From: Geodermatophilus nigrescens
Lineage (GTDB): Bacteria > Actinomycetota > Actinomycetes > Mycobacteriales > Geodermatophilaceae
Assembly (NCBI RefSeq): GCF_900129495.1
Contig: NZ_FQVX01000001.1
Span: 930,001-994,000 of the forward strand
Length of the DNA stretch: 64,000 bases
Direction of reading: 5' to 3'
Shown: piece after piece, positions 19,260 to 30,458 of the stretch
Numbering within the stretch: position 1 is the stretch's first letter
How the letters are laid out: every line of letters starts with the position of its first letter
Notes under the pieces: model-generated
Database searches by the model: none
Told to the model about the DNA's origin: nothing
The model's input: the letters and a program-made list of their open reading frames with translations, nothing else
Position numbers and translations under genes: made by a program

Positions 19260-19277
19260 GCCGGTCCGCCTCAGACC
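19253..19277. terminator. Bidirectional terminator overlapping both stop codons
   Basis: GGTCTGAG (19253-19260) pairs with CTCAGACC (19270-19277), 9-nt loop. The stem contains the TGA stops of the hydratase (+) and of the ABC permease (-). Confidence 0.55.
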
Positions 19278-21736
19278 GCCGCGATCGCCGCGACCGGCGC
19301 GGTGCGGGCCGCCCGGCGCGCGGGCAGCACGCTGGCCAGCAGCCCGGCGACCGTCGCGACGACGACGATCCCGCCGACCTGCACCCACGGGACGTCGACC
19401 ACCACGACGTCCTGCCCGCCGAGCAGCGACGCGGTGCCGATCAGCCCGTACGCCCCGCCGACCAGCACACCGAGCACCGCCGCGACGCCGGCCACGAGCA
19501 GCGCCTCCCACGCCAGCAGCCCGCGCATCTGCCCGCGGGTGAGCCCCAGCGCCCGCAGCAGCCCGTTCTCCTGCCGCCGCTCGACCACCGACAGCGCCAG
19601 CGTGTTGCCCACCCCGATCAGGGCGATGAGCACCGCGACGCCGAGCAGGCCGGTGACCACGAGGAGCATCGCGTCGAGCACCTGGTCGATCGCGGCGCGC
19701 TCGCTGGCCAGGCCGGTGACGTAGGCGTCGGGGGCGGCCGCGCCGGTGAGCTCGGTGACCTCCGCGATGGCGTCCCGCTGGCCGTCGCCGTCGGCCAGCC
19801 GCAGCCACAGCGTCGCCGCCGGGGCGTCGGGCACCAGGCCGCGCAGGTCGGCCGCGTACAGCAGCGGCGTGCTGGCGTCCCCGCCGACGGTGGCGGTCAG
19901 CGTGCGGCTGTTCGCCCCGGCGGTGAGCGTCACCTCGTCGCCGTCGCGCACCGACCACACCTCGGCCGCCCACGGCGGCAGCACCACCTCGCCGAGCGCG
20001 GGCAGCGGCAGGTCGGCGGTGCTGCGCAGCACCGCGCCCGCGTCGGCCGGGTCCACGCCCTGGACCCAGGTCGGCTGCCCGTCGGGGCCGGTCAGGTCGG
20101 CGCCGGCCAGCGCCGTGCCGCCGGCCACGCCGTCGACCTCCTCCAGCTGCGGCAGCAGCGACGACGGCAGCTCGCCGTACGCGCCGATCTCCACGTCGGC
20201 CGGGTAGGCGGAGTCCAGGCCCGCCTGCGCGGTCGCCCGGGTGGAGGCCGCGCCGACGACCATCGCGGTGGTCAGCGTGACGCCGATGAGCAGCGCGGTC
20301 GCCGTCGCCGCCGTCCGGCGCGGGTTGCGGCTGGCGTTCCCGGCGGCCAGCCGGCCGGGCAGGCCGCCGGCGCGGCCCAGCGCCCGCCCGGCGGCGGCGA
20401 CCACCGGGGGCACCGCACGCTGGGCGAGCAGGACGACGCCGAGGAAGCTCGCCGCCCCGCCGGCCAGCGCCGGGTAGATCTGCGCCATCACCACGCCCAG
20501 CGCCATGAGCGCCGACCCGCCGAGCACCAGCACGAGGCCGGTGGCGAAGCGGAGCAGGCCGCCGCGGCTGCGCAGCGGGGCGGGGTCGGCCGGCCGCAGC
20601 GCGGCCAGCGGCGCCACCCGGGTGGCCGCCCGGGCCGGGCCGAGCGCCGCGACCAGCGTGGTGAGCGTGCCGACGGCGAGCCCCGCGGCGACGGCGTACA
20701 GCGGCACCGTGACGCCCTCCAGCGGGATCGGGGAGTCGGTGCCGACGAGCGCGGAGACGACGGCGGCCAGCCCGATGCCGGCGCCGACCCCCACCGTGGA
20801 CGCGACCAGCCCGGTGACCGCGGCCTCGGCGAGCACGCTGCGCCGGACCTGCCGCGAGGTGGCGCCCACGCAGCGCAGCAGCGCGAGGTCGCGGGTGCGC
20901 TGGGCGACCAGCACGGCGAGCGTGTTGGCGATGACCAGCCCCGCCACGAGCACCGCGACGGTGGCGAACACCAGCAGGACGGCGGTGAGCGCGAGCCGGT
21001 TGCCGGTCACGTACGCGACGGCGGACGCCGCGGCCTCCTCCCCGGTGCTCACGGTGACGTCGCGCCCGTCGAGGGCCGCGGCGACGGTCGCCACCAGGCC
21101 GGCGGGGTCGGTGCCGGGTGCCGCGGCGACGCGCAGCTCCGTCGGGTCGGTGGCGCCCCAGGCGGACACCTGGGCGGGCACGGCGTACCCGTGGGCGTAC
21201 ACACCCGCGGCCGGGTCGCCAGCCAGGTCGACCAGCCCGGTGACGGTGGCCTCGGCGGTGGCGGTGACGTCGCCGGTGGCCGGGTCGAGCACGGACACCG
21301 CGACGACGTCGCCGACCTCGGCGTCGGTCGGCAGGCCCAGGGCGAGCTCGCCGGGACGGTCGGGCAGGGCGCCGGCGGTCACCCGCTGCCAGCGCAGCTC
21401 CGGGTCGGCGGCGACGCTGCCGACCTGCAGGTAGGCGGCCGACCGGCCGGGGAGGGCGGCCTGCACGTCGGCGGTGGCGGTGGGGTCGACCGCGGCCACG
21501 CCGGGCAGCGCGGTGAGGGTCGCGACGTCGCCGGCCAGGGAGCCGCCGTCGCGGGCGGTGACCACGGCGTCGGCGCCGACGTACTGGGCGCCGGCGGCCC
21601 GCAGCAGCGTGGCGCGGGCCGTCTCGTTGAGCACGAGCGTGGCGGCGACGAACGCGGTGGCGATGACGACCGCGAGCGTGGCCGCGACCAGCCGCGGCAG
21701 GTGCGCGCGCAGGCCGGCCAGGGTGGTGGACAGCAC
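19271..21736 (-). CDS. FtsX-type ABC permease (MacB/YknZ-like), two-module
   Basis: 821 aa. A first membrane helix (about 17-37) is followed by a large extracytoplasmic domain, three helices near 240-370, a helix pair near 395-440, a second extracytoplasmic domain and three final helices (about 690-810). This is the duplicated FtsX-fold layout of lipoprotein or peptide exporters and mechanotransmission ABC systems. It lies 3 bp after its ATPase gene. Substrate unknown. Confidence 0.88.
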   Translation of the reverse strand: MLSTTLAGLRAHLPRLVAATLAVVIATAFVAATLVLNETARATLLRAAGAQYVGADAVVTARDGGSLAGDVATLTALPGVAAVDPTATADVQAALPGRSAAYLQVGSVAADPELRWQRVTAGALPDRPGELALGLPTDAEVGDVVAVSVLDPATGDVTATAEATVTGLVDLAGDPAAGVYAHGYAVPAQVSAWGATDPTELRVAAAPGTDPAGLVATVAAALDGRDVTVSTGEEAAASAVAYVTGNRLALTAVLLVFATVAVLVAGLVIANTLAVLVAQRTRDLALLRCVGATSRQVRRSVLAEAAVTGLVASTVGVGAGIGLAAVVSALVGTDSPIPLEGVTVPLYAVAAGLAVGTLTTLVAALGPARAATRVAPLAALRPADPAPLRSRGGLLRFATGLVLVLGGSALMALGVVMAQIYPALAGGAASFLGVVLLAQRAVPPVVAAAGRALGRAGGLPGRLAAGNASRNPRRTAATATALLIGVTLTTAMVVGAASTRATAQAGLDSAYPADVEIGAYGELPSSLLPQLEEVDGVAGGTALAGADLTGPDGQPTWVQGVDPADAGAVLRSTADLPLPALGEVVLPPWAAEVWSVRDGDEVTLTAGANSRTLTATVGGDASTPLLYAADLRGLVPDAPAATLWLRLADGDGQRDAIAEVTELTGAAAPDAYVTGLASERAAIDQVLDAMLLVVTGLLGVAVLIALIGVGNTLALSVVERRQENGLLRALGLTRGQMRGLLAWEALLVAGVAAVLGVLVGGAYGLIGTASLLGGQDVVVVDVPWVQVGGIVVVATVAGLLASVLPARRAARTAPVAAIAAV

Positions 21737-21739
21737 CGG

Positions 21740-22513
21740 TCAGCCCCCGAGCCCGCGGAGCGCCTCGAGCACGGACGCGGCGGTGGGCCGGTCGATCTCG
21801 CCGGCCGGGCGGCCGTCGGCGAGCAGCACCACGCGGTCGGCGTAGGAGGCCGCGGTGGGGTCGTGGGTGACCATGACGACGGTCTGGCCGGTCTCGCGGA
21901 CGCTGCTGCGCAGCAGGTCGAGCACCTCGGCGCCGGCGCGGGAGTCGAGGTTGCCGGTGGGCTCGTCGGCGAAGACGACGTCGGGGCGGGGGAGCAGCGC
22001 CCGGGCGATGGCCACCCGCTGCTGCTGGCCGCCGGAGAGCTCCGAGGGGCGGTGCCGCAGCCGCTCGCGCAGGCCGAGCCGGGCGACGACGGCGTCGAAC
22101 CAGGCCGGGTCGGGACGGCGGCCGGCCAGCTGCATCGGCAGCACGATGTTCTCCCGCGCGTCGAGCACCGGGAGCAGGTTGAACGCCTGGAAGACGAAGC
22201 CGATGCGCTCGCGGCGCAGGCGGGTCAGCTGGTCGTCGCGCAGCCGGGTGAGCTCGGTGCCGCCCAGCCACACCTGCCCGGAGGTGGCGGCGTCGAGACC
22301 GGCGAGGCAGTGCATCAGCGTCGACTTGCCGGAACCGGACGGGCCCATGATCGCGGTGAAGCCGCCGCGCTCGAAGGTGACGTCGACGCCGGCCAGCGCG
22401 TGCACCGCCGTCTCACCGGAGCCGTAGACCTTGGTCAGGCCGGTGGCGCGGACGGCGGCGGACGACACCGGCGCCGGCGGCTCGCCGGGGACGGTCATGA
22501 CGGGGACGGACAC
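21740..22513 (-). CDS. ABC ATPase of LolD/MacB type
   Basis: 257 aa. Walker A is [18 protein letters not shown], signature [16 protein letters not shown], Walker [14 protein letters not shown], switch His VMVTHD. The DEPTGNLDS form is characteristic of the LolD/MacB/FtsE group, fitting the FtsX-type permease downstream. GTG 22513 follows GGAGG by 6 nt. The upstream 150 bp hold the promoter region shared with the divergent membrane protein gene. Confidence 0.92.
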   Translation of the reverse strand: MSVPVMTVPGEPPAPVSSAAVRATGLTKVYGSGETAVHALAGVDVTFERGGFTAIMGPSGSGKSTLMHCLAGLDAATSGQVWLGGTELTRLRDDQLTRLRRERIGFVFQAFNLLPVLDARENIVLPMQLAGRRPDPAWFDAVVARLGLRERLRHRPSELSGGQQQRVAIARALLPRPDVVFADEPTGNLDSRAGAEVLDLLRSSVRETGQTVVMVTHDPTAASYADRVVLLADGRPAGEIDRPTAASVLEALRGLGG

Positions 22514-22666
22514 TGCGGACCTCCGCGGATCGCTTCTGGGGACGCTGACGACCCTCGCGCCCGGCGGCGTCCTCCCGCGTCGGAGCGGGGACCGGTTCCC
22601 GCGGCCGCGCCGCTGCGCCCGCGGGCGGAGGGCCTGTCATCCTCCGGTCGGACACGGGGAGGACGC

Positions 22667-23104
22667 GTGAAGGGGACGGACCGGCGACGGGCGAGGACGA
22701 GCCTCGGGCCGGTCCTCGTGCTGGCCGCGGTGGGGGTGCTCTGGGCGCTCGTGGTGCCGGTGTCCCTCCTCGACGCCCTGGGGTCGATCCGGTTCGACCC
22801 CGCGGCCGCCTGGCAGGACGAGGCGACACCGGCGGCGGACGTCTGGCGGGGTCGCGCGCAGGGTGCGGCTCTCCAGGCGACGGCGCTGGCCGCCGTGCTG
22901 CCCGTGGCCGGGGCGCTGCTGGCCCTGCGCGGGCGGCGGCGGGTGGTCGCGGCGGTGTTCGGCGGCCTGGCCGCGCTCGGCATGGCCGCCGGTATCGGGC
23001 TCTACGCGCTGGCGCTCCCCGACGACCGGCCCGCCGCACCGGAGCAGGAGGTGGGCCTGGTCGTCTGCCCGGTGGACGGCCCGCGCGAGCCCCGGTGCCG
23101 GTGA
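22667..23104 (+). CDS. Hypothetical membrane protein
   Basis: 145 aa. Helices at about 15-37 and two more near 65-115, with a basic N-terminus (KGTDRRRART) and a Cys-containing tail (VVCPVDGPREPRCR). GTG 22667 is supported by GGGGAGG upstream. No family recognised. It overlaps the next gene (GTGA) and shares its layout, suggesting a related pair. Confidence 0.65.
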   Translation: MKGTDRRRARTSLGPVLVLAAVGVLWALVVPVSLLDALGSIRFDPAAAWQDEATPAADVWRGRAQGAALQATALAAVLPVAGALLALRGRRRVVAAVFGGLAALGMAAGIGLYALALPDDRPAAPEQEVGLVVCPVDGPREPRCR

Positions 23105-23547
23105 CGGGGACGCTGCACGGGCCCGGGGACGAGGCCGGCCGCCGGGCGGGCCCGCGCACCGAGCACCTGCTCTTCGCCGTGCTCACCGTGGCCTGGCTCG
23201 TGGCGACGGCCTGGCACGGGCTGCAGTGGCTGGGCGAGGTCGTGGACCACGCCGTCCCGGACTGGACGATCGGCGGCGGCGAGCGACCGACGGGCTGGGC
23301 GGAGCGGTCCGAGGCCCAGCGCCACGCCCGGCTGGCGACGGTCTGGGGGACGGTCCTGCCCTGGATCGGGCTCGCCGTCGCACTGGTGCGCCGCCGGGGG
23401 CTGTCCGCGACCGTCTTCGGCGGCGGCGTGCTGCTGTGCCTGGTCCTCGGCCTCGGGATGCACGACGCCGTGACCCCCGACCCGCCCGAGCCCGAGCCGC
23501 CGCGCGGGTGCGTCGAGTGGAGCGGCTACCCGAGCGACTGCCCGTGA
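23101..23547 (+). CDS. Hypothetical membrane protein, partner of the preceding gene
   Basis: 148 aa. Layout resembles the neighbour at 22667: a first helix (LLFAVLTVAWLVATAWHGL), an extracytoplasmic acidic/Trp segment, two helices near 80-125 and a Cys-containing tail (RGCVEWSGYPSDCP). GTG 23101 overlaps the upstream stop; an alternative GTG is 23095. Function unknown. Confidence 0.6.
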   Translation: MTGTLHGPGDEAGRRAGPRTEHLLFAVLTVAWLVATAWHGLQWLGEVVDHAVPDWTIGGGERPTGWAERSEAQRHARLATVWGTVLPWIGLAVALVRRRGLSATVFGGGVLLCLVLGLGMHDAVTPDPPEPEPPRGCVEWSGYPSDCP

Positions 23548-23565
23548 CGGTGCTGCCTCGGGAGA

Positions 23566-24255
23566 TCAGGCGTCGCGGAGCAGGTCGGCGGGGGAGACCA
23601 GGCCGGTCCGGTAGGCGAGGACGACGGCCTGCACGCGGTCGCGCGAGCCGGTCTTCGCCAGCACCCGGCCGACGTGCGTCTTCACCGTCGCCTCGCTGAC
23701 GAACAGCCGCCCGGCGATCTCGGTGTTCGTGGCGCCCAGGGCCATCTGCACGAGCACCTCGCGCTCGCGGGGGGTGAGCTCGCCGAGCTCCGCGCCCCCG
23801 CCGCCGGCCGGGGCCGCCGCCGAGCCGCGCAGCATCGGCGCCACGTGCTGCAGCAGCCGCCGGGTGGAGCTGGCGGCGATCACCGAGTCACCGGCGTGCA
23901 CCGTGCGCACCGCGGCGAGCATCTCCTCGGGCGGGGCGTCCTTGAGCAGGAACCCGCTGGCGCCGGCGCCGATCGCCGCGACCACGTACTCGTCGAGGTC
24001 GAAGGTGGTCAGCACGACCACCCGCGGCGGGTCGGGCAGCGCGGTCGCCTGGCGGGTCGCCTCGATGCCGTCGGTGCCGGGCATGCGCACGTCCATCAGG
24101 ACGACGTCGGCCGGCGTCGAGCGCAGCATCGCCACCGCGGCGGCGCCGTCACCGGCCTCGCCGACGACGGTGAGGTCGGGCTGGGAGTCGATCACCATGC
24201 GGAACCCGGCCCGCACCATCTGCTGGTCGTCGACCAGGGCCACCCGGATCGTCAC
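23566..24255 (-). CDS. NarL/LuxR-type response regulator
   Basis: 229 aa. Receiver domain residues 1-120 with the phospho-acceptor Asp in VVLMDVRMPGTDG, acidic pocket VALVDDQQMVRAGF and conserved Lys in FLLKDAP. The C-terminal HTH reads LTPREREVLVQMALGATNTE then ATVKTHVGRVLAKTGSRDRV. The GTG start at 24255 overlaps the kinase stop (GTGA). Target genes are unknown; the ABC exporter and small membrane genes nearby are candidates. Confidence 0.93.
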   Translation of the reverse strand: MTIRVALVDDQQMVRAGFRMVIDSQPDLTVVGEAGDGAAAVAMLRSTPADVVLMDVRMPGTDGIEATRQATALPDPPRVVVLTTFDLDEYVVAAIGAGASGFLLKDAPPEEMLAAVRTVHAGDSVIAASSTRRLLQHVAPMLRGSAAAPAGGGGAELGELTPREREVLVQMALGATNTEIAGRLFVSEATVKTHVGRVLAKTGSRDRVQAVVLAYRTGLVSPADLLRDA

Positions 24256-25436
24256 CGTGCACCTCCCAGGGGCAGGACGGCGTGCACGCGCCACCCGCCG
24301 CCGGCCCGCGGGCCGGCCTCCATGCGGCCGCGGTGCAGCTGCGCGCGCTCGTGCATCCCGCGCAGCCCCTGACCCCGTCCGTCGCTCTCCGCCACGGCGG
24401 CGGCCGCGCCCCGCCCGTCGTCGAGCACCGACAGCTCGAGGGAGTCCGGCCGCCAGTGCAGCCGCACCCACGCCCGGCCGTTGGGGCCGGCGTGCTTGAG
24501 CACGTTGGTCAGCGACTCCTGCACGATCCGGTAGGCCGCCAGCTGCGGACCGGCGGCCATGGGGCGCGGCTCGCCCTCGACCAGCAGGTCGACGTCGAGC
24601 CCGCTGGCCCGCACGTCCTCGACGAGCGCGGGGACGGCCGCGACGTCGGGCTGCGGCGCGTACTCCTCGCCCGGGCCCTCACGCAGCACCCCGAGCAGCG
24701 CCCGCATGTCGGTGAGCGCCTGCCGGCCGGTGGCGGCGATGGCCTCCAGCGCGCCGGTGGCGGCCTCCGGGTCGGTGCGCCCGGCGTAGCGGCCGCCGTC
24801 GGCCTGCGCGATCACGACCGACAGGGAGTGCGCGACGACGTCGTGCATCTCCCGGGCGATCCGGGCGCGCTCGGCGGTGGCGGCCAGCCGCATCTCCTGC
24901 TCGCGCTCGACCTCCAGCAGGCGCGCCCGCTCGGCCAGGCCTGCGACCTCGCCCAGCCGCGAGCGGCGCACGCGGCCCAGCGCCCATGCCGCGACGACGG
25001 AGACGCCGATCGCGCTCACCGTGACGAGCAGCGCGTCGCTGGAGTTCGCCGAGTACCAGCGCAGCGAGGCGAGGACCGCGCCGAACAGCCCCAGCGCCAG
25101 CCCGGCCCGCGAGGCCCAGCGCTCGGCGTACGCGGCCAGGGCGTAGACCATCAGCAGCGCCGACACGTTGGCGGCGAGGAAGTCGGTGCCGAGGACCAAC
25201 TCCGCGAGGCCCGCGACGGTGACGACCGCCGCGGCCGCGACCGGCGCGCGCCGCCGCCAGGCCAGCGGGGCCACGAGCGCGAGGCCCAGGACGAAGGCGA
25301 CGCCCTCCGACCCGTAGTAGGAGGAGGCCGGGGCGACGACGGTGACCAGCCCCACCAGGCAGGCGAGGGCGACGTCGACCTCGAAGGGCCGGTCGCGCAG
25401 GCGTGCGGCGAACTGGTCGAGCAGGGGTCCGTCCAT
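24252..25436 (-). CDS. Two-component histidine kinase (HisKA_3 type)
   Basis: 394 aa. About five to six membrane helices (residues 20-165) without a large extracytoplasmic loop, then a coiled linker (LERARLLEVEREQEMRL), HisKA_3 with phospho-His in RIAREMHDVVAHSLSVVI, and HATPase_c with N-box ESLTNVLKHAG and G-box GRGQGLRGMHERA. Similar to DesK-type sensors that read membrane state. Start ATG 25436; coupled to its regulator. Confidence 0.92.
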   Translation of the reverse strand: MDGPLLDQFAARLRDRPFEVDVALACLVGLVTVVAPASSYYGSEGVAFVLGLALVAPLAWRRRAPVAAAAVVTVAGLAELVLGTDFLAANVSALLMVYALAAYAERWASRAGLALGLFGAVLASLRWYSANSSDALLVTVSAIGVSVVAAWALGRVRRSRLGEVAGLAERARLLEVEREQEMRLAATAERARIAREMHDVVAHSLSVVIAQADGGRYAGRTDPEAATGALEAIAATGRQALTDMRALLGVLREGPGEEYAPQPDVAAVPALVEDVRASGLDVDLLVEGEPRPMAAGPQLAAYRIVQESLTNVLKHAGPNGRAWVRLHWRPDSLELSVLDDGRGAAAAVAESDGRGQGLRGMHERAQLHRGRMEAGPRAGGGWRVHAVLPLGGAR

Positions 25437-25516
25437 GTCGGGACCGACCCTAGGCAGCGCCGGGCGTCCCGTCGTCCACCCGCGGGAGGACCCCGTGTCG
25501 TGCCGCGGGCGGACCC

Positions 25517-26026
25517 TCAGCGCGAGGGGTCGAGGTGGCGCAGCAGCGTCTCGCCGAGGTCGCGCATCGCTTCGACCTGCTCCGGGGTGAGCTGGTCGAA
25601 CAGGTGGGTGCGCACGCCCTCGACGTGCACCGGCGCGGCTGCCTCCAGGGCGGCGAAGCCCTCGTCGGTGAGGACGGCGAGCAGGCCGCGGCCGTCCTCG
25701 GCACACTCCTGGCGGCGCACCCAACCGCGCTCCTCGAGCCGCGACACCGCGTGCGAGAGGCGGCTGCGGGAGGACAGGCAGCGGTCGGCCAGCTCGCTCA
25801 TGCGCATCTGCCGGCTCGGCGTCTCCGACAGCTGCACGAGGATCTCGTAGTAGGCGGTCGGGATGCCGGTGGCGCGCATGAGCTCGCGCTCGAGCCGGTC
25901 GTTGAGCAGCTGCGTGCTGTAGAGCCACGCCCGCCAGGCGCGCTGCTCCTCGGCGTCGAGCCAGCGCGTCCCGCCCGCGGGGTGCTCGACGTCTCCCTCG
26001 CCGGGAGGGGACACCTGCGTCGTCAT
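25517..26026 (-). CDS. MarR family transcriptional regulator
   Basis: 169 aa. Winged helix near residues 55-120 (MRMSELADRCLSSRSRLSHA, then LEERGWVRRQECAEDGRGLL with the DGR wing). It is divergent from a YceI gene, an arrangement frequent in actinobacteria, so YceI is the likely target. Two similar candidate operator sites lie between them. Confidence 0.87.
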   Translation of the reverse strand: MTTQVSPPGEGDVEHPAGGTRWLDAEEQRAWRAWLYSTQLLNDRLERELMRATGIPTAYYEILVQLSETPSRQMRMSELADRCLSSRSRLSHAVSRLEERGWVRRQECAEDGRGLLAVLTDEGFAALEAAAPVHVEGVRTHLFDQLTPEQVEAMRDLGETLLRHLDPSR

Positions 26027-26048
26027 GCCCTCAGGGTACTGGCGGAAT

Positions 26049-26099
26049 AGTCAAGCGCTCAACTACGCTACCGGCGGCACGGAAGTACAACGCTCAACC
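26049..26099. promoter_or_regulatory. Paired MarR-type sites between MarR and YceI
   Basis: AGTCAAGCGCTCAACT (26049-26064) is an imperfect palindrome centred on AGCGCT. A related copy, AGTACAACGCTCAACC, lies at 26084-26099, about 35 bp on. Both share CGCTCAAC. The first would overlap the MarR start region, the second the YceI promoter region. Confidence 0.5.
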
Positions 26100-26114
26100 A
26101 CCTGGGAGCCAGCA

Positions 26115-26678
26115 ATGACAAGCACCACCGCCGTCCAGATCCCCGGCTACGTCGCCGGCACCTGGGACATCGACGCCAGCCACTCCACCGTCGGCTTCTC
26201 GGTCCGCCACATGATGGTGAGCAAGGTCCGCGGCTACTTCACCCAGTTCTCCGGCGAGATCGTCACCGCCGAGGACCCGGCGCAGTCCACCGTGAACGCC
26301 ACGATCGACATGGACTCGATCGACACCCGCCAGGAGCAGCGCGACGCGCACATCCGCTCCGCGGACTTCTTCGACGTCGGCAACCACACCGTCATGACCT
26401 TCCGCTCCACCGGCGTCGTCGCCGACGGTGAGGACTGGACCGTCCAGGGCGACCTGACCATCAAGGGCATCACCAAGCCCGTCACCCTGGCCCTCGAGGT
26501 CAACGGCTTCGGCCCCGACGCCTACGGTGGCACGCGCGCCGGCTTCAGCGCCAAGACCTCCATCTCCCGCAAGGCCTACGGCGTCGACATCGACATGCCG
26601 ATGGACGGCGGCGGCGTCGTCGTCGGCGACAAGATCGAGGTCGAGCTCGAGATCGAGGCCGTGCTCCGCACCGCCTGA
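26115..26678 (+). CDS. YceI-like lipocalin-fold protein
   Basis: 187 aa. Typical YceI features are GTWDIDASHSTVGFSVRHMM at the N-terminus, KVRGYFTQFSGEI, and FRSTGV...TIKGITKPVTL. No signal peptide is seen, so it is probably cytosolic, unlike many proteobacterial YceI. The family binds polyisoprenoid-like lipids. ATG 26115 is preceded by GGGAG. Likely controlled by the divergent MarR. Confidence 0.92.
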   Translation: MTSTTAVQIPGYVAGTWDIDASHSTVGFSVRHMMVSKVRGYFTQFSGEIVTAEDPAQSTVNATIDMDSIDTRQEQRDAHIRSADFFDVGNHTVMTFRSTGVVADGEDWTVQGDLTIKGITKPVTLALEVNGFGPDAYGGTRAGFSAKTSISRKAYGVDIDMPMDGGGVVVGDKIEVELEIEAVLRTA

Positions 26679-26714
26679 TCCCCGGACGCCGCACCCGCGG
26701 CGGACCCGACCGAG

Positions 26715-26745
26715 GGGCCCCGGACGCACCCCGCGTCCGGGGCCC
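26715..26745 (+). terminator. Terminator after YceI
   Basis: Perfect 13-bp stem (26715-26727 with 26733-26745), 5-nt loop. Confidence 0.75.
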
Positions 26746-26792
26746 TCGCGCGTCCCGGGAACCAGGGGCGCCCCGGAGGCGACCACAGGGAC

Positions 26793-27281
26793 GTGACCGT
26801 CGTCCGCAGAGCCCAGCCGTGGCTGTCGACCGCCGCCCGCCTCCTGCTCGGCGGCGTGCTCGTCGTCGCCGGCGCCCTCAAGCTGCCCGACCCGGCCGAG
26901 GCGGTGCGCGCCGTCCGCGCCTACCGGCTGCTGCCCGAGGGGCTCGTCGGGCCGGTGGCCTTCGGGCTGCCGGTGGTCGAGGTCGCCGTCGGCCTCGCGC
27001 TGCTGGCCGGGGTGTTCCTGCGGACGGCCGCGCTGGCCGCCGCCGTGCTGATGGCGGTGTTCACCGCCGCGGTGGCCTCCGCCTGGGCGCGGGGCCTGCA
27101 GATCGACTGCGGTTGCTTCGGTGGCGGCGGGGAGGTGGCCGCGGGGGAGACCGGCTACCCGGCCGAGGTGGCCCGCGACGTCGCGCTGCTGCTCGTGGCG
27201 CTCGCCCTCGCGCGGTGGCCACGGTCGCGGCTGGCCCTCGGTGGCCCGGCGGCCGGCGTCCGGGAGCCCGCCCGTGTCTGA
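26793..27281 (+). CDS. MauE/DoxX-like membrane protein
   Basis: 162 aa with four membrane helices and the conserved LQIDCGCFGGGG motif between helices 3 and 4, as in MauE/DoxX-type proteins linked to disulfide formation. It overlaps the start of the DsbA-like gene by 8 nt, an association seen often in actinobacteria, suggesting a quinone-linked or thiol-redox partner of that protein. GTG start at 26793 is weakly supported. Confidence 0.82.
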   Translation: MTVVRRAQPWLSTAARLLLGGVLVVAGALKLPDPAEAVRAVRAYRLLPEGLVGPVAFGLPVVEVAVGLALLAGVFLRTAALAAAVLMAVFTAAVASAWARGLQIDCGCFGGGGEVAAGETGYPAEVARDVALLLVALALARWPRSRLALGGPAAGVREPARV

Positions 27282-28035
27282 TCCCCGGCGCACCTCGGCG
27301 CGGCGGCGCATCGCGGAACGGCGGGCCGCGGAGGCGGCGGCGCGGGCGGCCGCGCTCCGGCGCCGGCGCACCGTCGTCGGCGGGGTCGTCGCGGCGGTGC
27401 TCGTCCTGGTCGCTGTCGTCGTGGTGGTGGTCGTGCAGACCCAGCGCACGCAGACGTCCCCGGCCGCCGCCGTCCCGGCCGGCACCACCGACGGCGGCAC
27501 GGCCGTCGCCCTCGGCCCGGACGACGCCCCGGTGACCGTGGACGTCTACGAGGACCCCCTGTGTCCCTACTGCGCCCGCATCGAGGCCGCGGCCGGCGAC
27601 ACCCTCGAGCAGCTGGCCGCCGACGGCGCGGTCCAGGTGCGCTACCGCACGATCGCCTTCCTCGACCGCGCCTCCACCGACGACTACTCCACCCGCGCGC
27701 TCAACGCCGCCGGCGTCGTCGTCGACGCGGCCGGCGTCGAGGCCTGGCTGCGCTTCCACGACGCGCTGTTCGCCGAGCAACCCGCTGAGGGCGGGCCAGG
27801 GCTCGACGACGACCGGCTGGTCGAGCTGGCCGCGCAGGCCGGGGCCACCGGGGCGGAGGTCGAGCGGGGCATCCGCGACCTGCGCTTCGCCGACTGGACC
27901 GAGCAGGTCACCGACGCCGCCAGCCGCGCCGGGGTGACCGGCACGCCCACCGTGCTCGTCGACGGCGAGCCGCTGCCCGCCGAGGAGCTGACCGCCGAGG
28001 GCGTCCGCGCGGCGGTGGAGGGCGCGGCGCCGTGA
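27274..28035 (+). CDS. Membrane-anchored DsbA-like thiol oxidoreductase
   Basis: 253 aa. Basic N-terminus, single membrane anchor (about 33-53, VVGGVVAAVLVLVAVVVVVV), then a thioredoxin_4/DsbA domain with active site DPLCPYCARIE (about residue 95) and cis-Pro loop GVTGTPTVLVDG. The CPYC centre and extracytoplasmic location suggest oxidative folding of secreted proteins together with the MauE-like partner. Confidence 0.9.
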   Translation: MSDPRRTSARRRIAERRAAEAAARAAALRRRRTVVGGVVAAVLVLVAVVVVVVVQTQRTQTSPAAAVPAGTTDGGTAVALGPDDAPVTVDVYEDPLCPYCARIEAAAGDTLEQLAADGAVQVRYRTIAFLDRASTDDYSTRALNAAGVVVDAAGVEAWLRFHDALFAEQPAEGGPGLDDDRLVELAAQAGATGAEVERGIRDLRFADWTEQVTDAASRAGVTGTPTVLVDGEPLPAEELTAEGVRAAVEGAAP

Positions 28036-28060
28036 CCGGCGGTGCGGGGACACTGGGCAC

Positions 28061-28393
28061 ATGACGACGTCCGTGCTCTCCCGCGCCCGCACCCGGCTGT
28101 CCTCCGCCGCCCTCGTCGCCGTGGGACTGGCGGCCGGCTTCGGCGTCGCGCAGGGCACCGGGATCCGGGCGCTCGGCGGCGCGGTGTTCCTGGCCGGCGG
28201 CCTGGCAGCGGGGTGGCTGTGGGTGCAGCGGCGCGGCTGGGTGGTGGCGCTGGGCCTCGGCGCGCTCTACGTCGGGGCCTTCGTCCTGGCGCACGTGCTC
28301 GCGCTCGGTGCGGGCCTGCCGGCCTGGCTGGCCGTGAGTCTGGTCACGATCGCCGCCGCCGGGGTGACGTACGCGGTGGCCGACCGCCCGTAG
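28061..28393 (+). CDS. Small membrane protein (hypothetical)
   Basis: 110 aa with three to four hydrophobic helices (AALVAVGLAAGFGVAQGTGI, then a VFLAGGLAAGWLWVQ segment and two more). It lies 25 bp after the DsbA-like gene and ahead of typA. Similar small membrane proteins flank this locus in related actinobacteria as far as I recall; function unknown. Confidence 0.7.
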   Translation: MTTSVLSRARTRLSSAALVAVGLAAGFGVAQGTGIRALGGAVFLAGGLAAGWLWVQRRGWVVALGLGALYVGAFVLAHVLALGAGLPAWLAVSLVTIAAAGVTYAVADRP

Positions 28394-28518
28394 CGGGGGA
28401 GGGCCGGCGCGCGCAGCGCCTAAGCTGGGAAGGTCGCCGGGCCGGCGGCCGTTGTTCGTGGTACCGCGTGCGCCGCCGCCGCGGGATCCCCCTGACTCCC
28501 CCTGAGGTGCCCTTCCGC

Positions 28519-30408
<1,890 letters not shown>

Positions 30409-30418
30409 GCCAGGCCGC

Positions 30419-30456
30419 CGAGAGCCCCCGTCCGGTCCGCCGGGCGGGGGCTCTCG
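30419..30456. terminator. Terminator between typA and the YdeI-like gene
   Basis: Perfect 12-bp stem (30419-30430 with 30445-30456), 14-nt loop, placed between convergent genes and able to serve both. Confidence 0.8.
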
Positions 30457-30458
30457 CG

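Noticed and set aside
18186-22271. Very long open frames (for example 1361 codons on the minus strand here, and about 1000 codons at 4120-7113 and 32777-35785)
   Set aside because: They are antisense or out-of-frame shadows of well supported genes; their translations are Arg/Ala/Gly/Pro-rich with no domain, as expected when third positions are nearly all G or C.
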